The position numbers and the translations under genes were made by a program. A stretch of DNA of 64,000 nucleotides from Orrella dioscoreae (GTDB taxonomy: Bacteria; Pseudomonadota; Gammaproteobacteria; Burkholderiales; Burkholderiaceae_B), in the NCBI RefSeq assembly GCF_900089455.2, contig NZ_LT907988.1, positions 4,216,001-4,280,000 of the forward strand, read 5' to 3'. Shown here piece after piece: positions 28,160-36,078 of this stretch. The notes under the pieces are model-generated. The model did not search any database. It saw only the letters and a program-made list of their open reading frames with translations, and had not been told where the DNA came from. How positions within the stretch are numbered: the first letter of the stretch is position 1; the number at the start of each line of letters is the position of its first letter.

Positions 28160-30544
28160 CTACCAGCGATAGCGCAAGCTGCCCACGATCTGCCGCCCGA
28201 TGCCCAGGTAGCAATAGCCGCCATTGCATACCGGCACTTCCTTGTCCGCCACGTTCTGCACGTTGAGCGTGGCCAGCCAGCCCTTCAGTGACGGATGGCG
28301 TTGGCTCGGGTCATAGCTCAGCGCCAGGTCGAACAAGGTCGACGCGTCGTTGTGCAGGGTGTTCAGCGTATCGCCGTAGCTGCTGCCGACGTAGCGCGCG
28401 CCCGCGCCGAAGCCCAGCCCCGCCAGCGGGCCTTGCGGCAGGCGATAGTCCAGCCACGCGCCCGCGGTGTGGCGCGGCAGGCGGCTGGGCGTCTTGCCGA
28501 TCTCGGCCGGATCATTGCTGTGCGTCACCTGGCTGCGGTTGTAGCTGTAGTAGGCGATCAGGTCCAGGCCGCTATCCAGCGCCGCCAGCATCTCCAGCTC
28601 GACGCCCCGTGAGCGCAGCACCCCTGCCAGCTCGGAATACGGCGTGCCCGGGACGGTCCTCACCGCATCCTTCTCCTCGATCTGGTAGACGGCCAGCGTC
28701 ACCTGGCTGCGCTGTCCCTGCGGCTGGAACTTCACGCCGGCCTCGATCTGCGATCCGCGCGTCGGGTCCAGCGGCTTGCCCGTGGCGTTCAAACTGGTAT
28801 TGGGCACGAACGAGGTGGCGTAACTCACATAGGGTGCGAAACCGCTGTCGCTCAGGTAAAGCGCGCCTGCCTGCCAGGTGAAGGCCTCGTCCTGCTTGCG
28901 CGTGGGCGCGGCGCCGGTCAGGATGTTCTGGTTGCGTTGCCGCGCAATGTCGTAGCGGCCGCCCAGGTTCAGCCGCCACTTGCCCACGCTGGCCTGCTCT
29001 GAAAGATAGAAGCCGTATTGCTCGTCGCGCTGCTTGACCGACACCAAGTCATAGGGCGGCGTACCCAAGGACACATTGCCGTATTGCGGCCGATCCAGGT
29101 CCAGTGGCGGAACGCCCGTGGCCTGATAACCGATGCGGTTGTTCCAATCCACCCACTGATAGTCGACGCCCGCCAGCACCTTGTGCGCGACATCCCGCGT
29201 GTCGAAGCGCAGCAGGGCGTGGTTGTCCACCACCAGGCTCTCCACCTTGCTGCCCACGGACCAGGCGGAGCGGTCCAGCACGCGCGTCCCCGGCCGCAAG
29301 CCGGCGTTGTCCAGGTAGCGCACGTCCATGTCCAGGTCGGCGTAGCGCAGGCGTTGGCTGAACGTCAGCGCCTCGTTGTAGCGGTGGGTCAGTTCATAGC
29401 CCAGCTGGTATTCCTCCTGCCGCTGGCGGTCGTAATCCGGATCGCTGATGCGCAGGCTGGTGGGCCTGCCGTTGTCGACATAGGTGCCCACGCCGGCATC
29501 GGTTTCATCCTTGATGTATTGGCCGCGCAGGGTCAGCGTCGTCTTCTCGCCCAGCCGGAAGTCGAACACCGGCGCCAGCACGTCGCGGTCGTCCGCGATC
29601 ATCCGGTCGTGCTCGCCGCGGCGGGTCAAGCCGGTCAGCCTGAACCGCGCCGTGCCGGCCTCGTTCAATTGATCGGCCACGTCGAAGGCCAATTGCTTGC
29701 GGTCATGGGTCGCGCCCGTCACCATCACTTCACGCAGCGGCGCATCCAGCGCCTGCTTGGACACGCGGTTCACGAGCCCGCCGGGCGTGCCCTGGCCATA
29801 GAGCACCGACATCGGCCCCTTCACGATGTCCACCCGTTCGAGCAGGTAGGGCTCGGTGCGCGGCGTGGCATAGATGCCCGGCGTCTGCCGCAGGCCGTCC
29901 AGGTAATCCCCTTTGGTATTGACCGAAAAGCCCCGTATGGAGATCTGGTCGAAGCGCGGATCGAAGCCGGCGCCGCCCGTGGTCACGCCCGCGGTGTACT
30001 GCACCGCTTCGGGCATGCTGAGCGCGCCACGCGCATCGAGTTGCGCGCGCGTCACCACGGAAATCGAACGCGGCGTCTCGTGCAGCGCCGTGTCGGTCTT
30101 GCTCGCGCTGGCGCTCATGTCGACGATGAAGGCATCCGTCGCCGCGGCGGCAGCCAGCCCGCCCGTCACGGTAACGGGCGCCAGCGTCTCGGCACCCAGC
30201 GCCTGCCGCAATGCATAACGGTCAGGACCGGTGCGCTGGGCCTCCAGGCCGGTGCCCGCCAGCAGGATTGCCAGCCCCTGTTCCACCGGATAGCGGCCGC
30301 GCAGGCCGGCGGTCTGCTTGGCCTCGGTCAGGCTGCCCGAGCCGCCCAGGAATATCCCGGCGTCCTGGGCGAACTGGTTCAGCGCCGCGCCCAGGGGGCC
30401 GGCGCCGATATTGAACTGTACGAGCTGTTGCTGGACGTCGGCGTGCTGCGCCAGCACGGGCTGCGAACCCACGGCGGCGGCGGCGATGCTGGCGGCAAGC
30501 AGGCGGAGGGAGAATCTCACGGCAAGGGGGGCCGGGGTGTGCAT
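28160..30544 (-). CDS. TonB-dependent siderophore receptor with N-terminal signalling domain (FecA/FpvA type)
   Basis: The 794-residue outer-membrane protein has a signal peptide (cleavage near QPVLAQ). An STN signalling domain follows (about 40-115, FNIGAGPLGAALNQFAQDAG), then a TonB box and plug (SIRGFSVNTKGDYLDGLRQTPGIYATP), then a 22-strand barrel ending in YRW. The STN domain contacts the neighbouring FecR-type anti-sigma protein when the siderophore is bound. The mutual position fecI-fecR-receptor on one strand fits a cell-surface signalling operon. The siderophore is not predictable. The mature length is usual for this family. Confidence 0.93.
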   Translation of the reverse strand: MHTPAPLAVRFSLRLLAASIAAAAVGSQPVLAQHADVQQQLVQFNIGAGPLGAALNQFAQDAGIFLGGSGSLTEAKQTAGLRGRYPVEQGLAILLAGTGLEAQRTGPDRYALRQALGAETLAPVTVTGGLAAAAATDAFIVDMSASASKTDTALHETPRSISVVTRAQLDARGALSMPEAVQYTAGVTTGGAGFDPRFDQISIRGFSVNTKGDYLDGLRQTPGIYATPRTEPYLLERVDIVKGPMSVLYGQGTPGGLVNRVSKQALDAPLREVMVTGATHDRKQLAFDVADQLNEAGTARFRLTGLTRRGEHDRMIADDRDVLAPVFDFRLGEKTTLTLRGQYIKDETDAGVGTYVDNGRPTSLRISDPDYDRQRQEEYQLGYELTHRYNEALTFSQRLRYADLDMDVRYLDNAGLRPGTRVLDRSAWSVGSKVESLVVDNHALLRFDTRDVAHKVLAGVDYQWVDWNNRIGYQATGVPPLDLDRPQYGNVSLGTPPYDLVSVKQRDEQYGFYLSEQASVGKWRLNLGGRYDIARQRNQNILTGAAPTRKQDEAFTWQAGALYLSDSGFAPYVSYATSFVPNTSLNATGKPLDPTRGSQIEAGVKFQPQGQRSQVTLAVYQIEEKDAVRTVPGTPYSELAGVLRSRGVELEMLAALDSGLDLIAYYSYNRSQVTHSNDPAEIGKTPSRLPRHTAGAWLDYRLPQGPLAGLGFGAGARYVGSSYGDTLNTLHNDASTLFDLALSYDPSQRHPSLKGWLATLNVQNVADKEVPVCNGGYCYLGIGRQIVGSLRYRW

Positions 30545-30630
30545 GAAGAAGGATCAAGGTGCGTGGCCACGACGTTGCGCCGTGCCTTCCCCATACAGAT
30601 CGGACGAGAAAGGAAAAAGGGAACCGCCCT

Positions 30631-31605
30631 TCAGCGCGGCTCCACCGTGACCCACCACGGCACGCTGCGATGGACCCGCACTGGCAACACCTCCGACAAC
30701 AGCGTCAGCGCCGCATCGGTATCCGGTACCGGATAGCTTCCCATCACGCGCAGCCCCGCCACGTCGGGATGCGCGGCCAGATGGCCGTGCCGGTAGCGCG
30801 AAAGTTGCGCCAGGAAATCGGCCAGGGGCATGTCGTCGACGGTCAGCCTGCCCGTGCGCCACGCGGCCTGCGCGGCATCCAGCGCCGCGACGTCTTCGTA
30901 ATGCTCGCGCGAGAAATCCACCTGCTCGCCATGCGCGACGACCCGGCGGTCGCCCGTGCCCGCCAGCCGGACTTCGACAGCGCCTTCCAGCACGGCCAGA
31001 TGCACGGACGCGGGCTGCCTGCGCACCAGGAACAGGGTGCCCAGGGCCCGCAAGCTGCCGTGCCGGGTATCGACCACGAATGGCCGCTCGGCGTCCTGGG
31101 CCGTCTGCACCATGATTTCCCCCTGGTGCAAGGTCAATCGCCGCCACGCCGCGTCGACGGCAAAGTCCGCGGCGCTCGCGGTATTCATCCACAGCCGGCT
31201 GCCATCGGACAAGCGCGTATCCCGGATTTCCCCGACGCCCGTGCGAAGCTCGGCCTGCCAGGCGAACAACTGATCCTGCACGGCAGGCTGGCGCCACCCC
31301 ATCCACCCCGCCGCGCCCGCGGCGAGCAGCCCGGCCAGCGTGCGCAGGCTGCGCCGGCGGCCCGGGCGTGCGGCTTGGCGCAAGCCGGCCGCCACGGCCA
31401 AAGGCTCATCCTGCTCGCGCAGCCCCGCGAAGCGCCGCCCCACGGCGTCCACCTTGTCCCAGGCGGCGGCATGCAAGGGCCCGCTGCGCAGCCACTGGGA
31501 CCACGCGTCACGCTCGGGCCCGTTGGCCGGCGCCTCATTCAGGCAGACGTACCAATCGGCCGCCTCGCGCAATGCACGATGCCACTCCGCAGGACCCGCG
31601 TTCAT
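30631..31605 (-). CDS. FecR-type anti-sigma factor / signal transducer
   Basis: This 324-residue protein has an N-terminal cytoplasmic DUF4880-type segment (EAADWYVCLNEAPANGPERDAWSQWL). A membrane span follows near residues 95-115, then a periplasmic FecR domain with the typical GEIRDTRLSDGSRLWMNTASA. It holds the ECF sigma factor inactive until the receptor's STN domain signals. The ATG at 31605 overlaps the sigma-factor stop in an ATGA arrangement, so sigma and anti-sigma are translationally coupled. The receptor gene starts 86 bases after its stop. Confidence 0.92.
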   Translation of the reverse strand: MNAGPAEWHRALREAADWYVCLNEAPANGPERDAWSQWLRSGPLHAAAWDKVDAVGRRFAGLREQDEPLAVAAGLRQAARPGRRRSLRTLAGLLAAGAAGWMGWRQPAVQDQLFAWQAELRTGVGEIRDTRLSDGSRLWMNTASAADFAVDAAWRRLTLHQGEIMVQTAQDAERPFVVDTRHGSLRALGTLFLVRRQPASVHLAVLEGAVEVRLAGTGDRRVVAHGEQVDFSREHYEDVAALDAAQAAWRTGRLTVDDMPLADFLAQLSRYRHGHLAAHPDVAGLRVMGSYPVPDTDAALTLLSEVLPVRVHRSVPWWVTVEPR

Positions 31606-32141
31606 TCGGCGCTCAGCATCGGTGTGGGAGCCCACGCCGGCACGGCCGACTGGAAGTCGGCCTCCAGCAACGCGCAATGCACCAGCGCCTGCGCCATGTA
31701 TTTCTTCACCATCCGTTCCGACACCCCCAGCCTGACGGCGATGTCGCGGTACTTCAAGCCCTCCACCTGCGCCATCACGAAGGCGTCCGCCACCTTGGCC
31801 GGCAGCCGCCGCAGCATCGCGCCCACTTCCAGCAATGTTTCGATCACGATGGCCTGATGTTCCGGCGACGGCGACACCGCCTGCGCGCTCAGCGTATCGC
31901 GCCAGGCCCGCTCCACTTCCCGCCGGCGCCACAGATCGATGCACAGGCCATTGCCCATGGTGCGCAGGTACGCACGCGCGCCTTGGGGGGAATCGAAACC
32001 GCGCGGCGCGACCAACAGCCGCACGAAGGCGTCCTGCGCCAGATCGGCGGCGTCGCTGGCGCTGCCCAGCCGCCGCATCAGCCAGGTACGCAGCCAGCCG
32101 TAGTGGGCTTGGTAGAGTTCTTCGATCTTGGGGTGGGACAT
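31602..32141 (-). CDS. FecI-type ECF RNA polymerase sigma factor
   Basis: This 179-residue sigma-70 family factor has only regions 2 and 4. Region 2 includes SDAADLAQDAFVRLL and RAYLRTMGNGLCIDLWRRREVERA. Region 4 includes LRRLPAKVADAFVMAQVEGLKYRDIAVRLGVS. It is the first gene of the iron-signalling operon and should direct transcription of the adjacent receptor gene. The C-terminal 20 or so residues are an extra tail. A possible Fur-type AT-rich sequence lies about 30-60 bases upstream. Confidence 0.92.
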   Translation of the reverse strand: MSHPKIEELYQAHYGWLRTWLMRRLGSASDAADLAQDAFVRLLVAPRGFDSPQGARAYLRTMGNGLCIDLWRRREVERAWRDTLSAQAVSPSPEHQAIVIETLLEVGAMLRRLPAKVADAFVMAQVEGLKYRDIAVRLGVSERMVKKYMAQALVHCALLEADFQSAVPAWAPTPMLSAE

Positions 32142-32175
32142 GCTCGCGCCAGACGGACGGGAAGACGAGGTGAAA

Positions 32176-32203
32176 TTATAAGATCAGTTCTCATTTGCAA
32201 TTC
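32176..32203 (-). promoter_or_regulatory. AT-rich candidate Fur/promoter region of the fecI-type operon
   Basis: The only AT-rich stretch upstream of the sigma-factor gene reads on the minus strand GCAAATGAGAACTGATCTTA. It has partial hexamer matches (AATGAG, CTGATC) to the GATAAT repeats of Fur boxes, but many mismatches. Iron control of such operons is expected from the family. Confidence 0.3.
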
Positions 32204-32316
32204 TATTGCGACATCTAGCGGGGGGACCTGACCCCGCGCCCGCAGGCGTCGGCCTGGGCGGACTCGTCCTTCACGGGTACGCTGGCGGGTCTGTCGGCGG
32301 GCGTGGGGGCCCGGCG

Positions 32317-33387
32317 CTAGGCAAGCGCGGCCTTGCTGGCGGGTGGGTCGGTCGGGCCGCGGCGGCGCAACGTGACCACCTGCTGCGCAACGACGGCACG
32401 GGCGCGCAACTGCCCACAGCCGCCGTCCACGTCCTGCCCGGCACTGTTCCTCACCTTGGTCAGCACGCCACGGCCGTGCAGGGACTGGACGATCTCCCGG
32501 ATGCGATCGGGCTCGGGACGCTGGTAATCGTCGCCTTCCAGGCTGTTGAAGGGAATGACATTGAGCACGCCGAACCTGCCCTTGAGCAGGCGCACGATGG
32601 CATCGAGCTCGTCATCGCCATCGTTGACGCCCTTCAACAGCGTCCACTGGTACTGGATGGGATAGCCACTGTCCCGGGCATACCGCTCACCGAGCTCGAC
32701 CAGTTCTTCCGGCGTGATCCTTGCCGCGCGCGGCAGCAGGTGCTCCCGCAGCCCGGCCTTGGCCGTGTGCAGCGACAGCGCCAAGGCAGGTTTGACGCGC
32801 TGCCGCGGCAGGGCCTCGAACACGCGCCGGTCGCCCACCGTGGAGAACACCAGGTTCTTGTGCCCGATATTGCCTTCGGTGCCCAGCAGGTCGATGGCCT
32901 CGAGCACGTTGTCGAGGTTGTGCGCCGGCTCGCCCATGCCCATGAAGACCACTTTCTTCACCGGGCGCTGGCGCCGCGCCAGCACCACCTGGGCCAGGAT
33001 CTCCATGCTGCTCACCTGGCGGATCAGGCCGCTCTTGCCGGTCATGCAGAAGCGGCAGCCCACCGCACAGCCGACCTGGGTAGAGACGCAAAGCCCGTCA
33101 CGCGGCAGCAGCACGCTTTCCACCATCTGGCCATCGGCGAGTTCGACGAGCAGGCGCGCGCCATCGCTGCCGGCGTGTTCCGAGCGGATACAGGCCAGGC
33201 CATCCAGCGCCGCGGTGACGGCGGGCAGGGCCTCACGCACTGACAGCGGCAGGAAGTCCTTGGCCTGCCGCCGCCGCGTGCCCGTGTCGAGCGGCTGCCC
33301 GCTCAGCCAGACGCGCGCGATCCGGCCGCGATGGACAGGCAGGGCGCCGAGTGCGGCGAGGCGATGGTCGAGGTCGGAGAAGCGCAT
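32317..33387 (-). CDS. RlmN/Cfr-family radical SAM rRNA/tRNA adenine methyltransferase
   Basis: This 356-residue enzyme has the CxxxCxxC iron-sulfur motif (CAVGCRFC), a catalytic cysteine seven residues before it (CVSTQVGC) and the second catalytic cysteine in VRNSAGQDVDGGCGQL, equivalent to C118 and C355 of E. coli RlmN. FMGMGEP binds S-adenosylmethionine. All residues for 2-methyladenosine formation are therefore intact. The main rlmN gene of this family usually sits next to ndk, and neither neighbour is here, so this is probably a paralogue, possibly with another RNA target. Its C-terminal 25 residues are low complexity. Confidence 0.88.
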   Translation of the reverse strand: MRFSDLDHRLAALGALPVHRGRIARVWLSGQPLDTGTRRRQAKDFLPLSVREALPAVTAALDGLACIRSEHAGSDGARLLVELADGQMVESVLLPRDGLCVSTQVGCAVGCRFCMTGKSGLIRQVSSMEILAQVVLARRQRPVKKVVFMGMGEPAHNLDNVLEAIDLLGTEGNIGHKNLVFSTVGDRRVFEALPRQRVKPALALSLHTAKAGLREHLLPRAARITPEELVELGERYARDSGYPIQYQWTLLKGVNDGDDELDAIVRLLKGRFGVLNVIPFNSLEGDDYQRPEPDRIREIVQSLHGRGVLTKVRNSAGQDVDGGCGQLRARAVVAQQVVTLRRRGPTDPPASKAALA

Positions 33388-33479
33388 GGCGAGCGGATTT
33401 TACCCAGCGCGCGGCTGACTCCGCGCTCGACAGCTTCAGGCTACAGTGCTCGCCGGTATGGATCGAGGAGAGATCGGGT

Positions 33480-34421
33480 ATGCCCGAGGAAAGCCCGCTG
33501 CTGCATGACGACGCCGTCTACAGGACCCTGCTGGAATCGACCAAGGCGATTCCCTGGAAGATCGATTGGGCCACGATGAAATTCGCCTATATCGGCCCGC
33601 AGATCGAGCCCTTGCTCGGTTGGCGTGCCGACAGCTGGGTGAGCGTGGAAGACTGGGCCATGCGCATGCACCCCGAGGACCGCGAATATGTGGTGAATTT
33701 CTGCGTCAGCCAATCCCAGGCCGGCGTGGACCACGAAGCGGACTACCGGGCGCTGACCAAGGACAACGGCTATGTCTGGATACGCGACGTCGTGCATGTC
33801 GTGCGCAAGGAAAACGGCGAGGTCGACGCGCTGATCGGCTTCATGTTCGACATCACCGAACGCAAGAAGACCGAGGAACAACTGCTGAGCCTGCAGAAAG
33901 AGCTGGAAGTGCTCTCTTTCAAGGATGGCCTGACCCACATTGCCAACCGGCGCCGCTTCGACACCAATGTCGAGCTGGAATGGCAGCGCGCGTGCGACGA
34001 GGGTCAGCCTCTGTCCCTGCTGTTGCTCGACGTCGATTTCTTCAAGCAATACAACGACCTGTATGGCCACACCCAGGGCGACAAATGCCTGGTGGAGATT
34101 GCCCAGACGCTGAGCCTGGCGCTGGACGGCCCGCGTGACCTGGTGGCACGCTATGGCGGCGAAGAGTTTGTCGTGTTGCTGCCGGATGCCGATGCCGGGA
34201 CGGCCCGGAAAGTCGCGGAACGCTGCCAGCGGCTGATCCAGAACAAGGCCATCGTGCATGCGCTGTCGCCGCATGATCGGCGCGTCACCGCCAGCATCGG
34301 CGCGGGCACGGTGGTGCCGAACGATCGACTGACGCTTGGCGGGTTCATCACCGCCGTCGATGAGCAGTTATATCTGGCCAAGAACCATGGCAGGAACCGC
34401 ATCGAGCATGTTTCCAGCTAA
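33480..34421 (+). CDS. PAS-GGDEF diguanylate cyclase
   Basis: The 313-residue soluble protein has a PAS/PAC sensor (about 15-130, MHPEDREYVVNFCVSQSQAG and IGFMFDITERKKTEEQL). A short coiled coil leads to a GGDEF domain (about 150-310) with the active-site sequence YGGEEFVVLLP near 225, so it should make cyclic-di-GMP. The RxxD product-inhibition site expected nine residues before GGEEF is absent (GPRD is shifted). GAGGAGA lies about ten bases before the chosen ATG at 33480. It converges with the next gene, overlapping by four bases. Confidence 0.9.
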   Translation: MPEESPLLHDDAVYRTLLESTKAIPWKIDWATMKFAYIGPQIEPLLGWRADSWVSVEDWAMRMHPEDREYVVNFCVSQSQAGVDHEADYRALTKDNGYVWIRDVVHVVRKENGEVDALIGFMFDITERKKTEEQLLSLQKELEVLSFKDGLTHIANRRRFDTNVELEWQRACDEGQPLSLLLLDVDFFKQYNDLYGHTQGDKCLVEIAQTLSLALDGPRDLVARYGGEEFVVLLPDADAGTARKVAERCQRLIQNKAIVHALSPHDRRVTASIGAGTVVPNDRLTLGGFITAVDEQLYLAKNHGRNRIEHVSS

Positions 34422-34837
34422 TGCCTTTGCAGCAGCACCAGCAACTCCGGATGCCGGGCGGCCATGAAAAGGCGGATTGCCTCTGCGGCACGCTCGATGG
34501 GAAATCCCGTGGCCGTCATGGACGCAATGACCAACATCGGGGAAACCAGCCCGAAAAGGCGTTTTCGCTGTTCCGGGAACTGGTAGTCGACGTCGGCCTT
34601 GTCCCAACTGACAGGCTTGATGTGCAGCAACAGGTCGCTGCCCTCTTCGACCGGATGGAATCCGATGCCTGGCGGGCACACTTCCCCCGAGCCGGCCGCA
34701 TGCAAACCCTTTGCGGTGGAAAGTTCAAGCGCCCAGTCGTGGCTGGAAAACGCCTGAATGGCTGCTTCGACGGTGACAGGCTGGCCATCGGTCGTCGTGA
34801 AATCGGCGTGCTGGATCCAGTAAGTGAAGGCTTGCAC
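34418..34837 (-). CDS. Conserved-looking hypothetical protein
   Basis: I do not recognise this 139-residue product. It is acidic to neutral, with no signal peptide or clear membrane span. It starts MQAFTYWIQHADF, and contains PPGIGFHPVEEGSDLLLHIKP and a hydrophobic stretch VSPMLVIASMTATG. The start is a GTG at 34837 with a strong GGAGAGG site seven bases before it, which supports a real gene. It lies 52 bases downstream of the DUF72 gene on the same strand, with a motif shared by both genes upstream (34866-34879). Confidence 0.72.
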   Translation of the reverse strand: MQAFTYWIQHADFTTTDGQPVTVEAAIQAFSSHDWALELSTAKGLHAAGSGEVCPPGIGFHPVEEGSDLLLHIKPVSWDKADVDYQFPEQRKRLFGLVSPMLVIASMTATGFPIERAAEAIRLFMAARHPELLVLLQRH

Positions 34838-34865
34838 GTATCACCTCTCCCGCCTGGGTTCGACA

Positions 34866-34879
34866 TACCGGATTATGTA
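34866..34879 (-). promoter_or_regulatory. 14-bp motif, copy 1 (upstream of the hypothetical gene)
   Basis: On the minus strand this is TACATAATCCGGTA, identical to 36033-36046, and the bases before it (CGAAAC-GA here, TGAAACAGG there) also match with one indel. It lies about 30 bases upstream of the GTG at 34837. It contains CATAAT, a plausible -10 hexamer, with TTGGGG 17 bases before it. Confidence 0.5.
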
Positions 34880-34889
34880 TCGTTTCGAG

Positions 34890-35945
34890 CTATGCCCCAA
34901 TGGCCTGGGCCAGCCTCTGGATGGACAGCGGCGCGCAGCCCTCGGCATCGTTGCTGATCGTCACGTAGGCGGGCTGGCCCGCGCCCGTGATCCCGCGGAT
35001 CGTGCGCGCCAGCACCGTGCGCGTCGGAATATCCTCGCTCAGGATGGCATTGAACGGATCGTGCTTCTTCTGCGCGTCGGCATAGCCGTAAGCGCCGAAC
35101 ACGCGATTCAGGTTCCAGCGGCAGACCAGCGGCCCCGGCCACAGCGCGCGCAGCATCGGCAGTTGCGCGTCGATTGGCGGCATCTTGCCGTGCAAGCCCA
35201 GGCAGAAGGTTGCGCCATGCGCCTTGAGGGTGTCCACCAGCGCCTGGCCCAGCAGTTCAGGGTCCCGCACTTCCACCGCGACAATCACGGCGTCATGCGC
35301 GGACAAGGCCTCGCGGACAGCCGCCAGCATCAGGCCCAACTTCTCGAACAGCGTGGGGAGGCGATTCAACCATCCCCAAGGCAGGGGACTCAGCTGGAAT
35401 ACCAGGACGCCAAGCCTGGGGCCCAGGCCTTCAAGCGCGGGCCGCACGAACTCCTGGAGGGCCAGCGCGGGATCGAGAAAAGCCGGATTCAGCTCGCGTG
35501 TCCTGCCTTCTTCGCCATGCAGCTGGGCGTCGGTGACAAGGGCGGGGCATTTGACGACGAAACGGAAGTCGTCATCGACCTGCTTCGCATAGGCCGCATA
35601 CTGGCTTGCCGTCAACGGGCGCCAGAACGTGCGGTCCACACACACCGTGCGCAGAAGCGGATGCTGATGGTAGGCCTCGAGGCCATGTTTCGACAGCGTG
35701 CTCGACTCGTATTCGCCATCCCAGACCAGTCCTTCCCAGCCCGGGTACGACCACGTGGAGACGCCGAAGCGCAGTTGCGGCGCAAGCTGCTGCGCAAGTG
35801 CGCGCCACTCCTGGGCCGCAGGCGCGGGCAGCACCTTGGCCAGGCGCCGGCGCGCCGGCGCTTTCGGCTTTGCCCGAGAGGCGGTGTCGGTAGCAGGGTT
35901 GGCCGGAGGCGGGGGAAGCGCGTCTCCGAAGAGGTCGTCTTGCAT
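34890..35945 (-). CDS. DUF72 (YecE-like) family protein
   Basis: This 351-residue protein belongs to the DUF72 TIM-barrel family: LRFGVSTWSYPGWEGLVWDG, TVCVDRTFWRPLTASQYAAYAKQVDDDFRFVVKCP and VFQLSPLPWG are its conserved blocks. The function of the family is unknown; related E. coli YecE lies near tRNA-modifying genes. The N-terminal 70 or so residues are a variable Pro/Ala-rich extension. The ATG at 35945 (MQDDLFGD) was chosen; the frame is open upstream. The 14 bases at 35957-35970, just upstream, equal the tRNA-Gly 3' end. Confidence 0.88.
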   Translation of the reverse strand: MQDDLFGDALPPPPANPATDTASRAKPKAPARRRLAKVLPAPAAQEWRALAQQLAPQLRFGVSTWSYPGWEGLVWDGEYESSTLSKHGLEAYHQHPLLRTVCVDRTFWRPLTASQYAAYAKQVDDDFRFVVKCPALVTDAQLHGEEGRTRELNPAFLDPALALQEFVRPALEGLGPRLGVLVFQLSPLPWGWLNRLPTLFEKLGLMLAAVREALSAHDAVIVAVEVRDPELLGQALVDTLKAHGATFCLGLHGKMPPIDAQLPMLRALWPGPLVCRWNLNRVFGAYGYADAQKKHDPFNAILSEDIPTRTVLARTIRGITGAGQPAYVTISNDAEGCAPLSIQRLAQAIGA

Positions 35946-35956
35946 GCTTGATTGGC

Positions 35957-35970
35957 GCGGGTGAAGGGAA
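35957..35970 (+). repeat. 14-bp direct repeat of the tRNA-Gly 3' end (possible att remnant, distal copy)
   Basis: GCGGGTGAAGGGAA here is identical, and in the same orientation, to 38010-38023, which encodes the acceptor and T-arm 3' end of tRNA-Gly. The two copies bracket the hipBA module (about 2.05 kb). Integrative elements commonly target tRNA 3' ends and leave such repeats. No integrase gene is present. Confidence 0.5.
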
Positions 35971-36032
35971 CGACATCGAGCACCCAACCCATTGATTGAT
36001 CAAGGGCCATTTCTGTTCAGGGAACAGGAATG

Positions 36033-36046
36033 TACCGGATTATGTA
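36033..36046 (-). promoter_or_regulatory. 14-bp motif, copy 2 (upstream of the DUF72 gene)
   Basis: Minus-strand TACATAATCCGGTA, exactly as at 34866-34879, lies 88-101 bases upstream of the DUF72 ATG. It is embedded in a wider imperfect inverted repeat (GAACAGG ... CCTGTTTC, 36022-36054), which suggests a protein-binding site. Confidence 0.5.
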
Positions 36047-36078
36047 CCTGTTTCAAGGGGCATTGGAAAATGCAGGCC

